This document shows positions 1 to 8,387 of a stretch of 64,000 nt of DNA, in pieces. The stretch spans positions 3,038,001-3,102,000 of the forward strand of contig NZ_OZ244657.1 in NCBI RefSeq assembly GCF_965218685.1, written 5' to 3'. Positions within the stretch are counted from its first letter, which is position 1; the number at the start of each line of letters is the position of its first letter. This DNA is from Thalassobius sp965218685 (lineage in GTDB: Bacteria; Pseudomonadota; Alphaproteobacteria; Rhodobacterales; Rhodobacteraceae). The notes under the pieces were generated by a model, which was not told the DNA's origin, did not search any database, and saw only the letters and a list, made by a program, of their open reading frames with translations. The translations under genes were made by a program, and so were the position numbers.

Positions 1-651
1 GTCGCCAAACGGGCAATCCGCGTCCCATCCCAGGCCGGAGACTTCGACCAGCTTGCGCACGAGGCTATAGCCGTTCGAGTGCACACCGTTCGAGCCAAGG
101 CCCAGCAGCACGTCGCCTTCGGTCACGCCGTCAGGCAGATCCGTGCCGCGCTCCATCGCGCCGACCGCGAAACCGGCCAAATCGAAATCGCCCTCGGAAT
201 ACATGCCGGGCATTTCCGCCGTTTCCCCGCCGATCAGGGCACAGCCGGACTGCACGCAGCCCTCGGCGATGCCTTCGACAATGCGCGCGGCCTGATCCAG
301 CTCCAGCTTGCCGGTGGCAAAATAATCCAGGAAAAACAGAGGCTCAGCGCCCTGACAGACCAGATCGTTGACGCACATCGCGACCAGATCAATGCCAATC
401 GTGTCCACGTTGCCTGTGTCGATGGCGATCCGCAGCTTGGTGCCCACACCGTCAGTGGCCCCCACCAGGATCGGGTCGGAATACCCGGCGTCCTTCAGGT
501 CGAACAAAGCGCCAAAACCGCCCAGCCCCGACATCACGCCCGAGCGTTTGGTCCGCTTGGCTGCCGGTTTGATCCGGTCCACCAATTCGTTGCCTGCATC
601 AATATCAACACCTGCATCCGCGTAGGTCAGGCCGTTCTTGCCAGTGGTCAT
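1..651 (-). CDS. purM: Phosphoribosylformylglycinamidine cyclo-ligase (AIR synthetase), C-terminus cut by window edge
   Basis: PurM closes the imidazole ring of 5-aminoimidazole ribonucleotide from FGAM and ATP in cytoplasmic purine synthesis. The first 217 residues are present; the remainder lies beyond the left edge. The protein begins MTTGKNGLTYADAGVDID and contains the family landmarks VGTKLRIA (near residue 70), NDLVCQGAEPLFFLDYFATG (near 95) and GGETAEMPGMY (near 140), which are the glycine-rich and metal/phosphate-binding segments of PurM. I chose the ATG at 651 because it matches the usual family N-terminus. ATGs at 657 and 690 are in frame upstream, so the start is not certain. A purN gene often follows but would be outside the window. 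Confidence 0.95.
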   Translation of the reverse strand, partial: MTTGKNGLTYADAGVDIDAGNELVDRIKPAAKRTKRSGVMSGLGGFGALFDLKDAGYSDPILVGATDGVGTKLRIAIDTGNVDTIGIDLVAMCVNDLVCQGAEPLFFLDYFATGKLELDQAARIVEGIAEGCVQSGCALIGGETAEMPGMYSEGDFDLAGFAVGAMERGTDLPDGVTEGDVLLGLGSNGVHSNGYSLVRKLVEVSGLGWDADCPFGD

Positions 652-721
652 CAGCATATCCCCGAGTTTCTCGCGCTTCCGATAGACCATTGCGCGTCCG
701 GTGTCCACGGGTGCGCGGGCA

Positions 722-1111
722 TTACAGGTGGCCTGCCTCTTCCAGCACCTTTCGGGCGGCGCGGAAACACTCCAGCCCCTGCGGCACCCCGCAATAGATC
801 GCAACGACATGAACGATGGCGCGTATCTGTTCGGGGGTCACACCGTTGTTCAGCGCACCGCGGCAGTGCAGCTCCCATTCGTGCATCTTGCCCAGCGCCC
901 CGATCATCGCCAGGTTCATCATCGAGCGGGTTTTGGCGTCGATCACATCATCGCCCCAGCCAAAGCCCCAGCACCATGCGGTCATCGCCTCTTGGAACGG
1001 GCGGGTGAAGTCATCTGCGGCGGCAAGGTTTTTTTCTACGTATTCCGCGCCCAGCGTGCCTTTGCGTTGCTCCATGCCTTGCAGGAACAGGTCTTCGTCA
1101 AAAATGCTCAT
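722..1111 (-). CDS. Carboxymuconolactone decarboxylase family protein (PcaC/AhpD-like)
   Basis: This 129-residue protein matches the length and pattern of the small all-helical carboxymuconolactone decarboxylase family. Recognisable segments are DAKTRSMMNLAMIGALGKMHEWELHCRGAL (residues about 58 to 88, quoted only by its position and key residues: TR, N, A, G, H, E, L, H) and GVTPEQIRAIVHVVAIYCGVPQ. Members either decarboxylate 4-carboxymuconolactone in the protocatechuate pathway or act as AhpD-type peroxidase partners. The CxxC pair of AhpD is not evident, so a decarboxylase-like role fits better. A GAAGGGG ribosome site precedes the ATG. It lies last in a leftward cluster with gentisate-pathway genes, so a role in aromatic breakdown is inferred, but its substrate is not shown by the sequence. 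Confidence 0.8.
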   Translation of the reverse strand: MSIFDEDLFLQGMEQRKGTLGAEYVEKNLAAADDFTRPFQEAMTAWCWGFGWGDDVIDAKTRSMMNLAMIGALGKMHEWELHCRGALNNGVTPEQIRAIVHVVAIYCGVPQGLECFRAARKVLEEAGHL

Positions 1112-1144
1112 CTGTGGATACCCCTTCTGATTTGGGGCACGATA

Positions 1145-1576
1145 CTAGGGCCGGTCAATCACTGCCAGCGTCATCCGAGAGATACAGACCAGCCGGTCCT
1201 GCTCGTCCGTGATACGGGTTTCCCAGACTTGGGTGCGCCGCCCGATATGAATGGGCTTGGACACGCCATAGACCCAGCCATCCGTGGCCGAGCGGATGTG
1301 GTTGGCGTTGATTTCCTGACCGACGCAGCCGTATTTTTCGCGGTCGATCACAAAGTTCGCTCCGATCGAGGCCAGCGTTTCAGCCAGCACCACCGAGGCC
1401 CCGCCATGCAGCAGGCCCATCGGCTGTTTTGTGCGATGATCCACGGGCATTCGGGCCTTTAGATAGTCATTCCCGGCCTCGATCACCTCGATCCCCATAT
1501 GGCCGTTGGCACAATCCTTGCCCAGCGCCTCGATGATTTCCAGGTCAATGGGGGTGGTCCAGATCGTGTCGGTCAT
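1145..1576 (-). CDS. Hotdog-fold acyl-CoA thioesterase (PaaI/YbgC-like superfamily)
   Basis: The 143-residue product has the hotdog thioesterase core: the helix motif LLHGGASVVLAETLASIGAN (residues about 55 to 74), then GQEINANHIRSATDGWVYG, typical of the 1,4-dihydroxy-2-naphthoyl-CoA hydrolase / PaaI branch. Such enzymes hydrolyse aryl- or acyl-CoA thioesters in the cytoplasm. Length equals that of the family. It sits 89 bases downstream of the fumarylpyruvate hydrolase gene on the same strand, so it may deal with an aromatic CoA thioester linked to gentisate metabolism; that link is inferred from position only. Confidence 0.85.
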   Translation of the reverse strand: MTDTIWTTPIDLEIIEALGKDCANGHMGIEVIEAGNDYLKARMPVDHRTKQPMGLLHGGASVVLAETLASIGANFVIDREKYGCVGQEINANHIRSATDGWVYGVSKPIHIGRRTQVWETRITDEQDRLVCISRMTLAVIDRP

Positions 1577-1665
1577 GCGGGATCTCCTTGTTCTTTGCGG
1601 GTCACTGTCCCCAGACAGGGACAGCGCCGCAAGAGCAAGGCCATGTGACCACGCGTCATTTGCCC

Positions 1666-2364
1666 CTATTCAGGATCGCCAATGGTCAACGAGATCGGCT
1701 GAAGCCCATCAACGCCGCCGGTGATCACGTCCCCCGCCACAACGGGGCCCACACCGGCGGGGGTGCCGGTCATGATCACGTCACCGGGGACAAGGTGATA
1801 GTACTTCGACAGGTCTGCCACGATTTCCTGTACGTTGTGAATCAGGTCCTTCAACTGGGCCTCTTGCTTCAGCTCGCCGTTGACCTCCAGGTGGATGCGC
1901 TGGTCGTCCAGTTCGCCCATCTCGGCGGCCTTGGTCAGCGGGGCAAACACAGCCGAGCCTTCCACGTCCTTACCCAGATCCCAGGGGCGCTGCTTGGATC
2001 GCGCCACCAGTTGCAGATCGCGCCGGGTCATGTCCAGTCCGCAGCCATAGGCATAGATTGCCTTGCTTGCTTCTTCGACGGGCACGCGAAACACGGGTTT
2101 ACCGATCACCAGCACCAGTTCCATTTCATAGTGGAAGTTGTCGGTGCCCGGAGGGTACGGCAGCGTTTCGCCGCTGGCCAGGTTGGCCGAGGGCGACTTG
2201 GTGAAGTAGAACGGCGCTTCGCGGTCCACTTCGACACCCATTTCCGCGGCATGGGCGGCATAGTTGCGCCCAACACAGAAAATGCGATTGATCGGGTATT
2301 TTGCGTCCTCTCCCTGAACGGGAATGGACTGAATTTCGGGGGTCTCGAACAGGTAGCTGCTCAT
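1666..2364 (-). CDS. Fumarylacetoacetate hydrolase family protein, probable fumarylpyruvate hydrolase
   Basis: This 232-residue protein is a short FAH-family hydrolase. Seen in it are the entry segment FCVGRNYAAHAAEMG, the metal-binding HYEMELVLVIG (two acidic ligands after His), CGLDMTRRDLQ, and the closing GDVIMTGTPAGVGPV. In the gentisate pathway this family splits fumarylpyruvate (or maleylpyruvate) into pyruvate and fumarate (or maleate) using a divalent metal. The ATG overlaps the stop of the gentisate dioxygenase gene by four bases (ATGA), so the two are translationally coupled and most likely act in sequence. No glutathione-dependent maleylpyruvate isomerase is seen in the window, so either it is elsewhere or this enzyme acts directly on maleylpyruvate. 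Confidence 0.88.
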   Translation of the reverse strand: MSSYLFETPEIQSIPVQGEDAKYPINRIFCVGRNYAAHAAEMGVEVDREAPFYFTKSPSANLASGETLPYPPGTDNFHYEMELVLVIGKPVFRVPVEEASKAIYAYGCGLDMTRRDLQLVARSKQRPWDLGKDVEGSAVFAPLTKAAEMGELDDQRIHLEVNGELKQEAQLKDLIHNVQEIVADLSKYYHLVPGDVIMTGTPAGVGPVVAGDVITGGVDGLQPISLTIGDPE

Positions 2365-3398
2365 CTTGCGCGTTCCTCGTAGTAACCTAGTTTTTCCTGA
2401 AGCGGGCGATCGTGCACGCGGATGAGGAAGCTGTCTTCCTCGGCCTCATGAGTGATCTTTGCAAATACGGGGGCGGTAAAGGTGTCCTTGTCCCCCCAAT
2501 CAAAAGTTTCGCCGTCAATGGTGGTCTTGCCACGCCCTTTGACCACATGAAAGGCACCCGAGGACGACTGCAGCGGCGGCGCGGCCTTGGTGCCGGCCGG
2601 GATCATCATCGCGGTAAAGCCCATGGTCGGCAGCACGTCGGCCCCGGTTTCGGGATTGACGAAATCCAGCTCGGCGACAGTGTCATCGGTGTATTTGATC
2701 AGCTCGCGCAGCGCGGCCTCGGTCCGGGTCCAGGGATAGCGGACCATGGGATATTTCCGCGTCCCTGCCCCGCGTTTGCGGCTGGGCACCAGCCCCGAGG
2801 ACAGATATTCCACCTGCCCGGCATCAGGCCGGTTGCGCTGCGCCTGAAGCGGGCCTTCGACTGCATAAGAGCCTTCGAGATAGTAAAACAGCGGCAGGTC
2901 CAGTGCGTCCAGCCACACGACAGGTTCGTCGCCATCATGGCCGTGGTCATGCCAGTCGCCGCCGGGGGTCAGGACCAGGTCGCCCTCTTCCATGGGCAGG
3001 CGTTCGCCATCGACGACAGTATAGCCGCCCTTGCCTTCAACAATGATCCGCACAGCCGAGGGCGTATGAACATGCGCCGGCGCGGCTTCGCCCGGCAGCA
3101 GCAGCTGCATCCCCAGATAGATCGAAGCCGTGGCCTGCATCGCCCCTGCCCCCCGACCGGGGTCAGACAGCACCAGCACACGGCGTTCGGCCTTTTCCAC
3201 AGGCGTCAGTTCGCCCGCGCGGTGCAGCAAGGGGCGCAGCGCCTGGTAATTCCAGTATCCCGGCTTGGTCACAGGATTGGGCCGGTCATGCGGTAGCACG
3301 TTACGCATCATCGGCCACAGCGGGGCCACGCCTGCCGCCGTCATCGCATCGCGATACTCCTGCGGCAGCTCTTCCAACGTTCCCAGTGTCTCGCCCAT
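2361..3398 (-). CDS. Gentisate 1,2-dioxygenase
   Basis: Gentisate 1,2-dioxygenase opens the ring of 2,5-dihydroxybenzoate with O2 to give maleylpyruvate, using Fe(II) held in a bicupin fold. The 345-residue protein starts MGETLGTLEELPQEYRDAM. The iron site is visible in the N-terminal cupin as HVHTPSAVRIIVEG followed by GDLVLTPGGDWHDHGHDG; the second cupin near the C-terminus carries SSSGAFHVVKGRGKTTIDG. The open frame extends upstream, but the ATG at 3398 is preceded by a strong AAGGAGG nine bases away, which decides the start. It is the first gene of the leftward aromatic cluster and is read from the promoter that carries the palindromic operator opposite the MarR gene. Confidence 0.92.
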   Translation of the reverse strand: MGETLGTLEELPQEYRDAMTAAGVAPLWPMMRNVLPHDRPNPVTKPGYWNYQALRPLLHRAGELTPVEKAERRVLVLSDPGRGAGAMQATASIYLGMQLLLPGEAAPAHVHTPSAVRIIVEGKGGYTVVDGERLPMEEGDLVLTPGGDWHDHGHDGDEPVVWLDALDLPLFYYLEGSYAVEGPLQAQRNRPDAGQVEYLSSGLVPSRKRGAGTRKYPMVRYPWTRTEAALRELIKYTDDTVAELDFVNPETGADVLPTMGFTAMMIPAGTKAAPPLQSSSGAFHVVKGRGKTTIDGETFDWGDKDTFTAPVFAKITHEAEEDSFLIRVHDRPLQEKLGYYEERAR

Positions 3399-3429
3399 CT
3401 GGCCCTCCTCCTTATGGTGATGCGGGTGA

Positions 3430-3473
3430 TTCCTAATTTTAGGAAGTCTACTTATCATTAGTGCACTCGTCAA
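3430..3473 (-). promoter_or_regulatory. Promoter of the gentisate cluster with a palindromic operator
   Basis: On the minus strand a -35 box TTGACG (3473 to 3468) is followed after 17 bases by TAGACT (3450 to 3445). Immediately downstream, overlapping the last base of the -10 box, is a perfect inverted repeat TTCCTAA-TT-TTAGGAA at 3430 to 3445. A repressor bound there would block the start of transcription. The divergent MarR-family gene next door is the obvious candidate. The boxes and palindrome are seen directly; the regulator assignment is inferred. Confidence 0.7.
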
Positions 3474-3543
3474 TATCCAGGCAATGTGATAGTGAAATCC
3501 AACGCCCGCGCGGTTAAACCCTGTGTGCAAAAGGACCCGCCAC

Positions 3544-4026
3544 TTGAGCGACGCGACCAACGACATCTATTCCATGGCCGGGCTGTTGATCCGGCGGCTG
3601 CACCAGATCTCGACCTCGGTGTTCACGACCCGCATGAAAGAGGCGGGGCTGGACCTGACGCCCGTGCAATTCGGCGCGCTGTCGGCGCTGGCGCAAAACC
3701 CCGACGTGGACCAGGCCACCCTTGCCGGGCTGATCGCCCATGACCGCGTGACCATGGGGGCGGTGCTGGACCGCCTGCAAAACAAGGGGTTTATCACCCG
3801 CAAGGTCAGCCCCCAGGACCGCCGTGCGCGTGTGCTTAGCCTGACCGCAAAGGGCCGCACCGCGCTGGACAAGGCGCTGCCGATTGTTCAGGCGCTTCAG
3901 TCCGAGATCCTTTCGGGGTTGGACGAGACAGAAACCCGGCAGCTTTTGCAGCTGATGCGCAAGGCCGCTGATGCGGGCAATCAACGCTCGCGCGCGCCGC
4001 TGCTGTTCCCCCGGCGCCCGACATAG
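3544..4026 (+). CDS. MarR-family transcriptional regulator
   Basis: This is a winged-helix MarR protein of about 160 residues. The core is visible: LTPVQFGALSALAQNPDVDQATLAGLIAHDR (helix-turn-helix region), TMGAVLDRLQNKGFITRKVSPQDRRARVLSLTAKGR (recognition helix and wing with the family DxRxR-like element). I prefer a TTG start at 3544 because AAAAGGA lies eight bases upstream; a GTG at 3523 in the same frame is the alternative. The gene diverges from the gentisate cluster across a 145-base gap containing a 16-bp palindrome, which fits a ligand-responsive repressor of aromatic breakdown. The ligand (gentisate or a precursor) is an inference. Confidence 0.88.
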   Translation: MSDATNDIYSMAGLLIRRLHQISTSVFTTRMKEAGLDLTPVQFGALSALAQNPDVDQATLAGLIAHDRVTMGAVLDRLQNKGFITRKVSPQDRRARVLSLTAKGRTALDKALPIVQALQSEILSGLDETETRQLLQLMRKAADAGNQRSRAPLLFPRRPT

Positions 4027-4162
4027 CCCCTGATGCCCGCCACGATCTGACGACGCCCGTTGGAAAAATCCGCCGCAGCGCCGCATTTAGCTGGAAAACA
4101 CGAGAAAATCGCCTTATGTAGCAGCTTCATGTCACAGCACACCATAGCTGGAGGATAGCTGG

Positions 4163-5215
4163 TTGCTCGATCTTACGACCGTGCGTGCCGACCTGGCAGA
4201 GCACTATGATCTCGCTCCGTCCGTGGAGCTTGCCGAAGCAAACATGGACATTTACGCCAAGATGGATCGGGTGGTGACACCCGCCGACTGGGCGATCTAT
4301 GCACCCTATGTGGTGGCCATCAACGCGCTGAAGAAAAAGCGCGGTGCGGTGATCCTGGCGCATAACTACATGACGCCCGAAATTTACCACGGCATTTCCG
4401 ACTTCGTGGGCGACAGCCTGCAGCTGGCCATCAAGGCCACCGAAGTTAAGGCCGACGTGATCGTGCAATGCGGCGTGCATTTCATGGCCGAAACCTCCAA
4501 GATCCTGAATCCGGCGAAAACGGTTCTGATCCCAGATATGGAGGCAGGCTGCAGCCTGGCAGAATCCGTCACAGCCGAGGGCATCGAGCAGATGCGCGCC
4601 AAGTATCCCGGTGCGCCCGTCGTGACCTATGTGAACACCACGGCCGAGGTCAAAGCAGCGTCTGACATCTGCTGTACCTCGTCGAATGCCGCTCAGATCG
4701 TTGCCGCCCTGCCCGAGGACACGATCATCATGACCCCGGATCAGTACCTGGCGCAGAACATTGCCAACCAGGTGCCGGAAAAGAACATCGTCTGGTGGGA
4801 AGGCTCGTGCATCGTCCACGAACAGTACACCGCCAAGGACCTGCGCGATTTCCGCGAATGGAACCCTGACACCCGCATCATCGCCCACCCCGAATGCCCC
4901 CCCGATGTGGTGGCCGAGGCGGATTTCTCGGGCTCGACCAGCGGGATCATCAAATACGTCACTGACGAAAAGCCGCAAAAGGCCATGCTGGTGACGGAAT
5001 GTTCGATGGCCTCGAATATCTCGGATGAACTGCCCGAGGTGGATTTCGTCGGCCCCTGCAACATGTGCCCCTATATGAAAAAGATCACGCTGGAAAAGGT
5101 GCTGTACGCTTTGCACACCATGACCGGCGAGGTCGAGGTCGACCCGGCCGTCGCCGAAAAGGCCAAGCTGGCCGTCACCCGGATGATCGACCTGTCGCGC
5201 GAGCTGGGTATCTAA
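4163..5215 (+). CDS. nadA: Quinolinate synthase A
   Basis: NadA condenses iminoaspartate with dihydroxyacetone phosphate to give quinolinate, using a [4Fe-4S] cluster. The 350-residue protein shows GAVILAHNYMTPEIYHGISDFVGDSL (given by key residues H, N, Y, I, D, G, D, S), the cysteine segment VQCGVHFMAE near residue 101, YVNTTAEVKAASDICCTSSNA near 160, and GPCNMCPYMKKITLEKV near 297, which carries the C-terminal cluster ligands. The start is a TTG at 4163 with GGAGG eight bases before it; no ATG fits the family N-terminus. It is the first gene of a nadA-nadB-nadC operon, 15 bases ahead of nadB. Confidence 0.95.
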   Translation: MLDLTTVRADLAEHYDLAPSVELAEANMDIYAKMDRVVTPADWAIYAPYVVAINALKKKRGAVILAHNYMTPEIYHGISDFVGDSLQLAIKATEVKADVIVQCGVHFMAETSKILNPAKTVLIPDMEAGCSLAESVTAEGIEQMRAKYPGAPVVTYVNTTAEVKAASDICCTSSNAAQIVAALPEDTIIMTPDQYLAQNIANQVPEKNIVWWEGSCIVHEQYTAKDLRDFREWNPDTRIIAHPECPPDVVAEADFSGSTSGIIKYVTDEKPQKAMLVTECSMASNISDELPEVDFVGPCNMCPYMKKITLEKVLYALHTMTGEVEVDPAVAEKAKLAVTRMIDLSRELGI

Positions 5216-5230
5216 GGACCGTTTAGGCCA

Positions 5231-6820
5231 ATGGCGGATCGTCCAATGCAGGTGGTCACAACTGATCGCGTCATCATCGTGGGCGCAGGCATGGCGGCGC
5301 TTTATGCAGCGCTGGATCTGGCCCCCACGCCTGTCGTGATGATCTCGCCCGAAAAACTGGGCGAAGGCGCCTCGTCTGCCTGGGCGCAGGGCGGAGTGGC
5401 CGCAGCGATGGATGGCGCGGACAGCCCGCAATCGCATGCCGCCGACACGGTGAACGCCGGTGCGGGCACCGTTGACCGCAAGATCGCCGATCTGGTCACG
5501 TCCGAGGCCCGCGCGCATATCCGGGATCTTACGCAGCTGGGCACCCCCTTTGATCGCGACGAGAACGGCGGCTACGTCCTGTCGCGCGAGGCCGCGCACA
5601 GCTTTGCCCGCGTCGTCCGGGTAAAAGGCGATCAGGCAGGCGCCGAGATCATGAAAGCGCTGATCGCACAGGTCAGGGCCACGCCGTCGGTTCAGGTGCT
5701 CGAGGGCGTGATGGCCTCGGCGCTCGAGGTTAAGGACGGCACTGTCACCGGCGTGCAGATCGAAACCTCGGGGGACGAACGCTCGCACCCTATCATGCTG
5801 CAGGGTCCCGCGATCCTGATGGCGGGCGGCGGCTCGGGCGGGTTGTTCAAGCTGACGACGAACCCGCCGCGCATCCGTGGCCAGGTTATCGGCATGGCCG
5901 CCCGTGCCGGTGCGATTATCGCCGACCCTGAATTCGTGCAATTCCACCCCACCGCCATCGACATGGGCGAGGACCCGGCCCCGCTGGCGACCGAAGCCCT
6001 GCGCGGTGAAGGTGCCACCCTGATCAATCGCGACGGCGTGCGGTTCATGCTGTCCGAACATCCCGACGCCGAGCTGGCCCCCCGCGATATCGTCGCCCGT
6101 GCGATCTATGCCCAGACCCAGGCGGGCAACCGCCCCATGCTGGATACCCGCGAGGTGCTGGGGGCAAAGGTTCTGACAAACTTCCCCGCCGTGGCCGAGG
6201 CCTGCGCCCGTGCCGGCATTGATCCGGTGGCCGAACCCATTCCCGTGGCCGCCGCTGCGCATTACCACATGGGCGGAATTGATACCGATTCTGAAGGCCA
6301 CAGCAGTCTGAAAAACCTGTGGGTCTGTGGCGAGGCGTCCTCGACCGGGTTGCACGGCGCGAACCGGCTGGCCTCGAACGGCCTGCTCGAGGCGCTGGTC
6401 TATGCCCGCCACTGCGCCCAAGGCATCAAGGACGCGCTGCCCAAGGGCCTGAACGGTGCCCCTCTGCAGCTAAGCTTTGAACCCGGTGGCCCCACCCCGC
6501 CGACGCAGGCAATTGACACGCTGCGCCGCTGCATGACCAATAACGTTGGCGTCGTCCGTGATGCGACCGGTCTGCGCCGCGCCCTGCGCGTGATCCAAAA
6601 GCTGGAAACCGACAACCCCGAGTGCCTGTGCTTTTTGAACATGACGGCCACGGCTACACTGATCGCCGCCGCCGCTCTGATGCGCGAGGAATCGCGTGGC
6701 GCCCATTGCCGCCGCGACTTCCCCGATGTGTCGGACACGGCCGAGCGCACTCATATCACCTTGGACCAGGCGCTGAGCATCCGTGCCGAGGCCGCCGCTG
6801 CAACGGAAAGCGACCAATGA
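5231..6820 (+). CDS. nadB: L-aspartate oxidase
   Basis: NadB oxidises L-aspartate to iminoaspartate, the substrate passed to NadA. The 529-residue flavoprotein has the N-terminal FAD-binding VIIVGAGMAALYAALDLAP, the succinate-dehydrogenase/fumarate-reductase family segment SSAWAQGGVAAAMDG, QFHPTAIDMG near residue 238, and CGEASSTGLHGANRLASNGL near 370. Length agrees with the family. Its stop overlaps the ATG of nadC (ATGA), so the three NAD biosynthesis genes form one coupled operon. Confidence 0.95.
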   Translation: MADRPMQVVTTDRVIIVGAGMAALYAALDLAPTPVVMISPEKLGEGASSAWAQGGVAAAMDGADSPQSHAADTVNAGAGTVDRKIADLVTSEARAHIRDLTQLGTPFDRDENGGYVLSREAAHSFARVVRVKGDQAGAEIMKALIAQVRATPSVQVLEGVMASALEVKDGTVTGVQIETSGDERSHPIMLQGPAILMAGGGSGGLFKLTTNPPRIRGQVIGMAARAGAIIADPEFVQFHPTAIDMGEDPAPLATEALRGEGATLINRDGVRFMLSEHPDAELAPRDIVARAIYAQTQAGNRPMLDTREVLGAKVLTNFPAVAEACARAGIDPVAEPIPVAAAAHYHMGGIDTDSEGHSSLKNLWVCGEASSTGLHGANRLASNGLLEALVYARHCAQGIKDALPKGLNGAPLQLSFEPGGPTPPTQAIDTLRRCMTNNVGVVRDATGLRRALRVIQKLETDNPECLCFLNMTATATLIAAAALMREESRGAHCRRDFPDVSDTAERTHITLDQALSIRAEAAAATESDQ

Positions 6821-7668
6821 CCCAATTCGCCCCCCTGCCCGATCTGATCCTGGAACCCATGGTGCGCAACGCGCTGATGGAAGATCTTGGCCAGTACGGA
6901 GACGTCACAACCCGCGCCGTGATCCCCGCTGGCACCACCTATAACGCCCGCATCAACGCGCGCGAGGACGGCGTTGTGTCGGGTATGCAGGTCGCCGCCA
7001 TCGCCTTTCGCCTGACCGACCCCGAGCTGGAAGTGAAAACGATCCTGACCGACGGCACGCCCTGCAAAAAGGGCGACACGCTGATGGAAATCCGTGGCCG
7101 CGCGGCCTCGATCCTGTCGGGCGAGCGGGTTGCGCTGAACTTTGCCGGGCGTCTGACCGGGATCGCGACGCTGACGGCGGCCTTTGTCGCCGAAACCAAG
7201 GGGACGAAAACCCGCATCACCTGCACCCGGAAAACCACCCCCGGCCTGCGGATCGTGGAAAAACAAGCGGTGCTGCATGGCGGCGGGTTCAACCACCGTA
7301 TTTCGCTGTCCGACGCAATCCTGATCAAGGACAACCACATCGCCGCCGCCGGCGGCATCCGCCCCGTGCTGGAGGCAACCAAGGCCAATGCCTCGCATAT
7401 GGTGCGCGTTGAAATCGAGGTCGACACGCTGGACCAGCTGACAGAGGTTCTGGAAACCGGCGGCGCCGATGTCTGCCTGCTGGACAACATGGACACGCTG
7501 ACGCTGGAGAAGGCTGTGGAAATGGTGAACGGCGCGCTGGTGCTTGAGGCGTCGGGCAACATGAAGCTGGACCGCATCGCCGAGGTTTCGGCCACCGGGG
7601 TGGACTATATTTCCTCGGGGGCGCTGACCCATTCGGTGCGCACACTGGATCTGGGCCTGGACTTCTGA
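6817..7668 (+). CDS. nadC: Nicotinate-nucleotide pyrophosphorylase (quinolinate phosphoribosyltransferase)
   Basis: NadC joins quinolinate to PRPP and releases CO2 to give nicotinate mononucleotide. The 283-residue protein begins MTQFAPLPDLILEPMVRNAL and includes DLGQYGDVTTRAVIPAG, GERVALNFAGRLTGIATLT, the PRPP/quinolinate-binding RKTTPGLRIVEKQAVLHGGG and LSDAILIKDNHI, and the C-terminal SGNMKLDRI and GVDYISSGALTHS strands of the barrel. The ATG lies inside the nadB stop (ATGA overlap), which fixes the start although the frame is open further upstream. Confidence 0.95.
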   Translation: MTQFAPLPDLILEPMVRNALMEDLGQYGDVTTRAVIPAGTTYNARINAREDGVVSGMQVAAIAFRLTDPELEVKTILTDGTPCKKGDTLMEIRGRAASILSGERVALNFAGRLTGIATLTAAFVAETKGTKTRITCTRKTTPGLRIVEKQAVLHGGGFNHRISLSDAILIKDNHIAAAGGIRPVLEATKANASHMVRVEIEVDTLDQLTEVLETGGADVCLLDNMDTLTLEKAVEMVNGALVLEASGNMKLDRIAEVSATGVDYISSGALTHSVRTLDLGLDF

Positions 7669-7802
7669 CCCCAGTTTTCGCCTAAATTTTAATCCACCCC
7701 CAAATTTCTGCTGATTTTTGGCGCGAATATCACGCAGATTCGCTTTTTACGCCCTCATTCTGGTCTTAACCGAAGGCGCAGACAGACTGGGGACCAGCCA
7801 CC

Positions 7803-8387
7803 GTGCCAAACCGCCTATCCATTATCGTCGTGGAAAAAGACCGCGACCGAGCTTTGCAGATCGTCGACAGCCTGAAGGCGTCGGGCGACTATGACATCTC
7901 GGTCATAGCCGAGGAATCCGGCCTTGCCCGCCGCATCGCGCAGGGTGATCCCGACGTGGTGCTGATCGACATGACCAACCCTTCGCGCGATTCCCTTGAA
8001 GAATTGGCCATCGCCTCGGGGCCGCTGGACCGACCCGTCGCGATGTTCGTGGACCGCAGCGACGACGCACTGACCAAAGCCGCGATCGAGGCCGGCGTGT
8101 CCGCCTATGTCGTGGACGGGATGCGCTCGGATCGGATCAAACCCATTCTTGACGCCGCGATCACCCGGTTCCACATGTTCCAGCGGATGCGCACGGAACT
8201 AGAGGCCACCAAGCTGGCGCTGGAGGAACGAAAAACGCTGGACCGCGCCAAGGGCATCCTGATGAAGGCCCGCGGCATTTCCGAGGACGAGGCTTATGCT
8301 CTCTTGCGCCGCACCGCGATGGATCAGGGTAAAAAGCTGATCGATGTCGCCAAATCTCTGGTCACTGCTGCGGGGCTTTTGTCATGA
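7803..8387 (+). CDS. nasT: Nitrate-responsive antiterminator, ANTAR-domain protein
   Basis: NasT is an RNA-binding antiterminator. The 194-residue protein has an N-terminal receiver-like domain (RLSIIVVEKDRDRALQIVDSL, DPDVVLIDMTNP) and a C-terminal ANTAR domain of about 55 residues (LDRAKGILMKARGISEDEAY, LLRRTAMDQGKKLIDVAKSL). In proteobacteria NasT binds hexaloop hairpins in the leader of nitrate-assimilation operons and prevents a terminator from forming; NasS holds it inactive until nitrate is bound. The start is GTG at 7803. The stop overlaps the start of nasS (ATGA), and a matching leader lies 280 bases further on. Confidence 0.93.
   Translation: MPNRLSIIVVEKDRDRALQIVDSLKASGDYDISVIAEESGLARRIAQGDPDVVLIDMTNPSRDSLEELAIASGPLDRPVAMFVDRSDDALTKAAIEAGVSAYVVDGMRSDRIKPILDAAITRFHMFQRMRTELEATKLALEERKTLDRAKGILMKARGISEDEAYALLRRTAMDQGKKLIDVAKSLVTAAGLLS

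Noticed and set aside
4127..6421. Open frame of 764 codons on the minus strand opposite nadA and nadB
   Set aside because: High-GC genes give long open antisense frames. The plus strand encodes recognisable NadA and NadB with correct motifs, while the antisense product is His, Gly and Arg rich with no family features.
7669..7802. Sigma-54 promoter ahead of nasT
   Set aside because: TGGCGCGAATATCACGC looks similar, but the GG to GC spacing does not match the -24/-12 rule.
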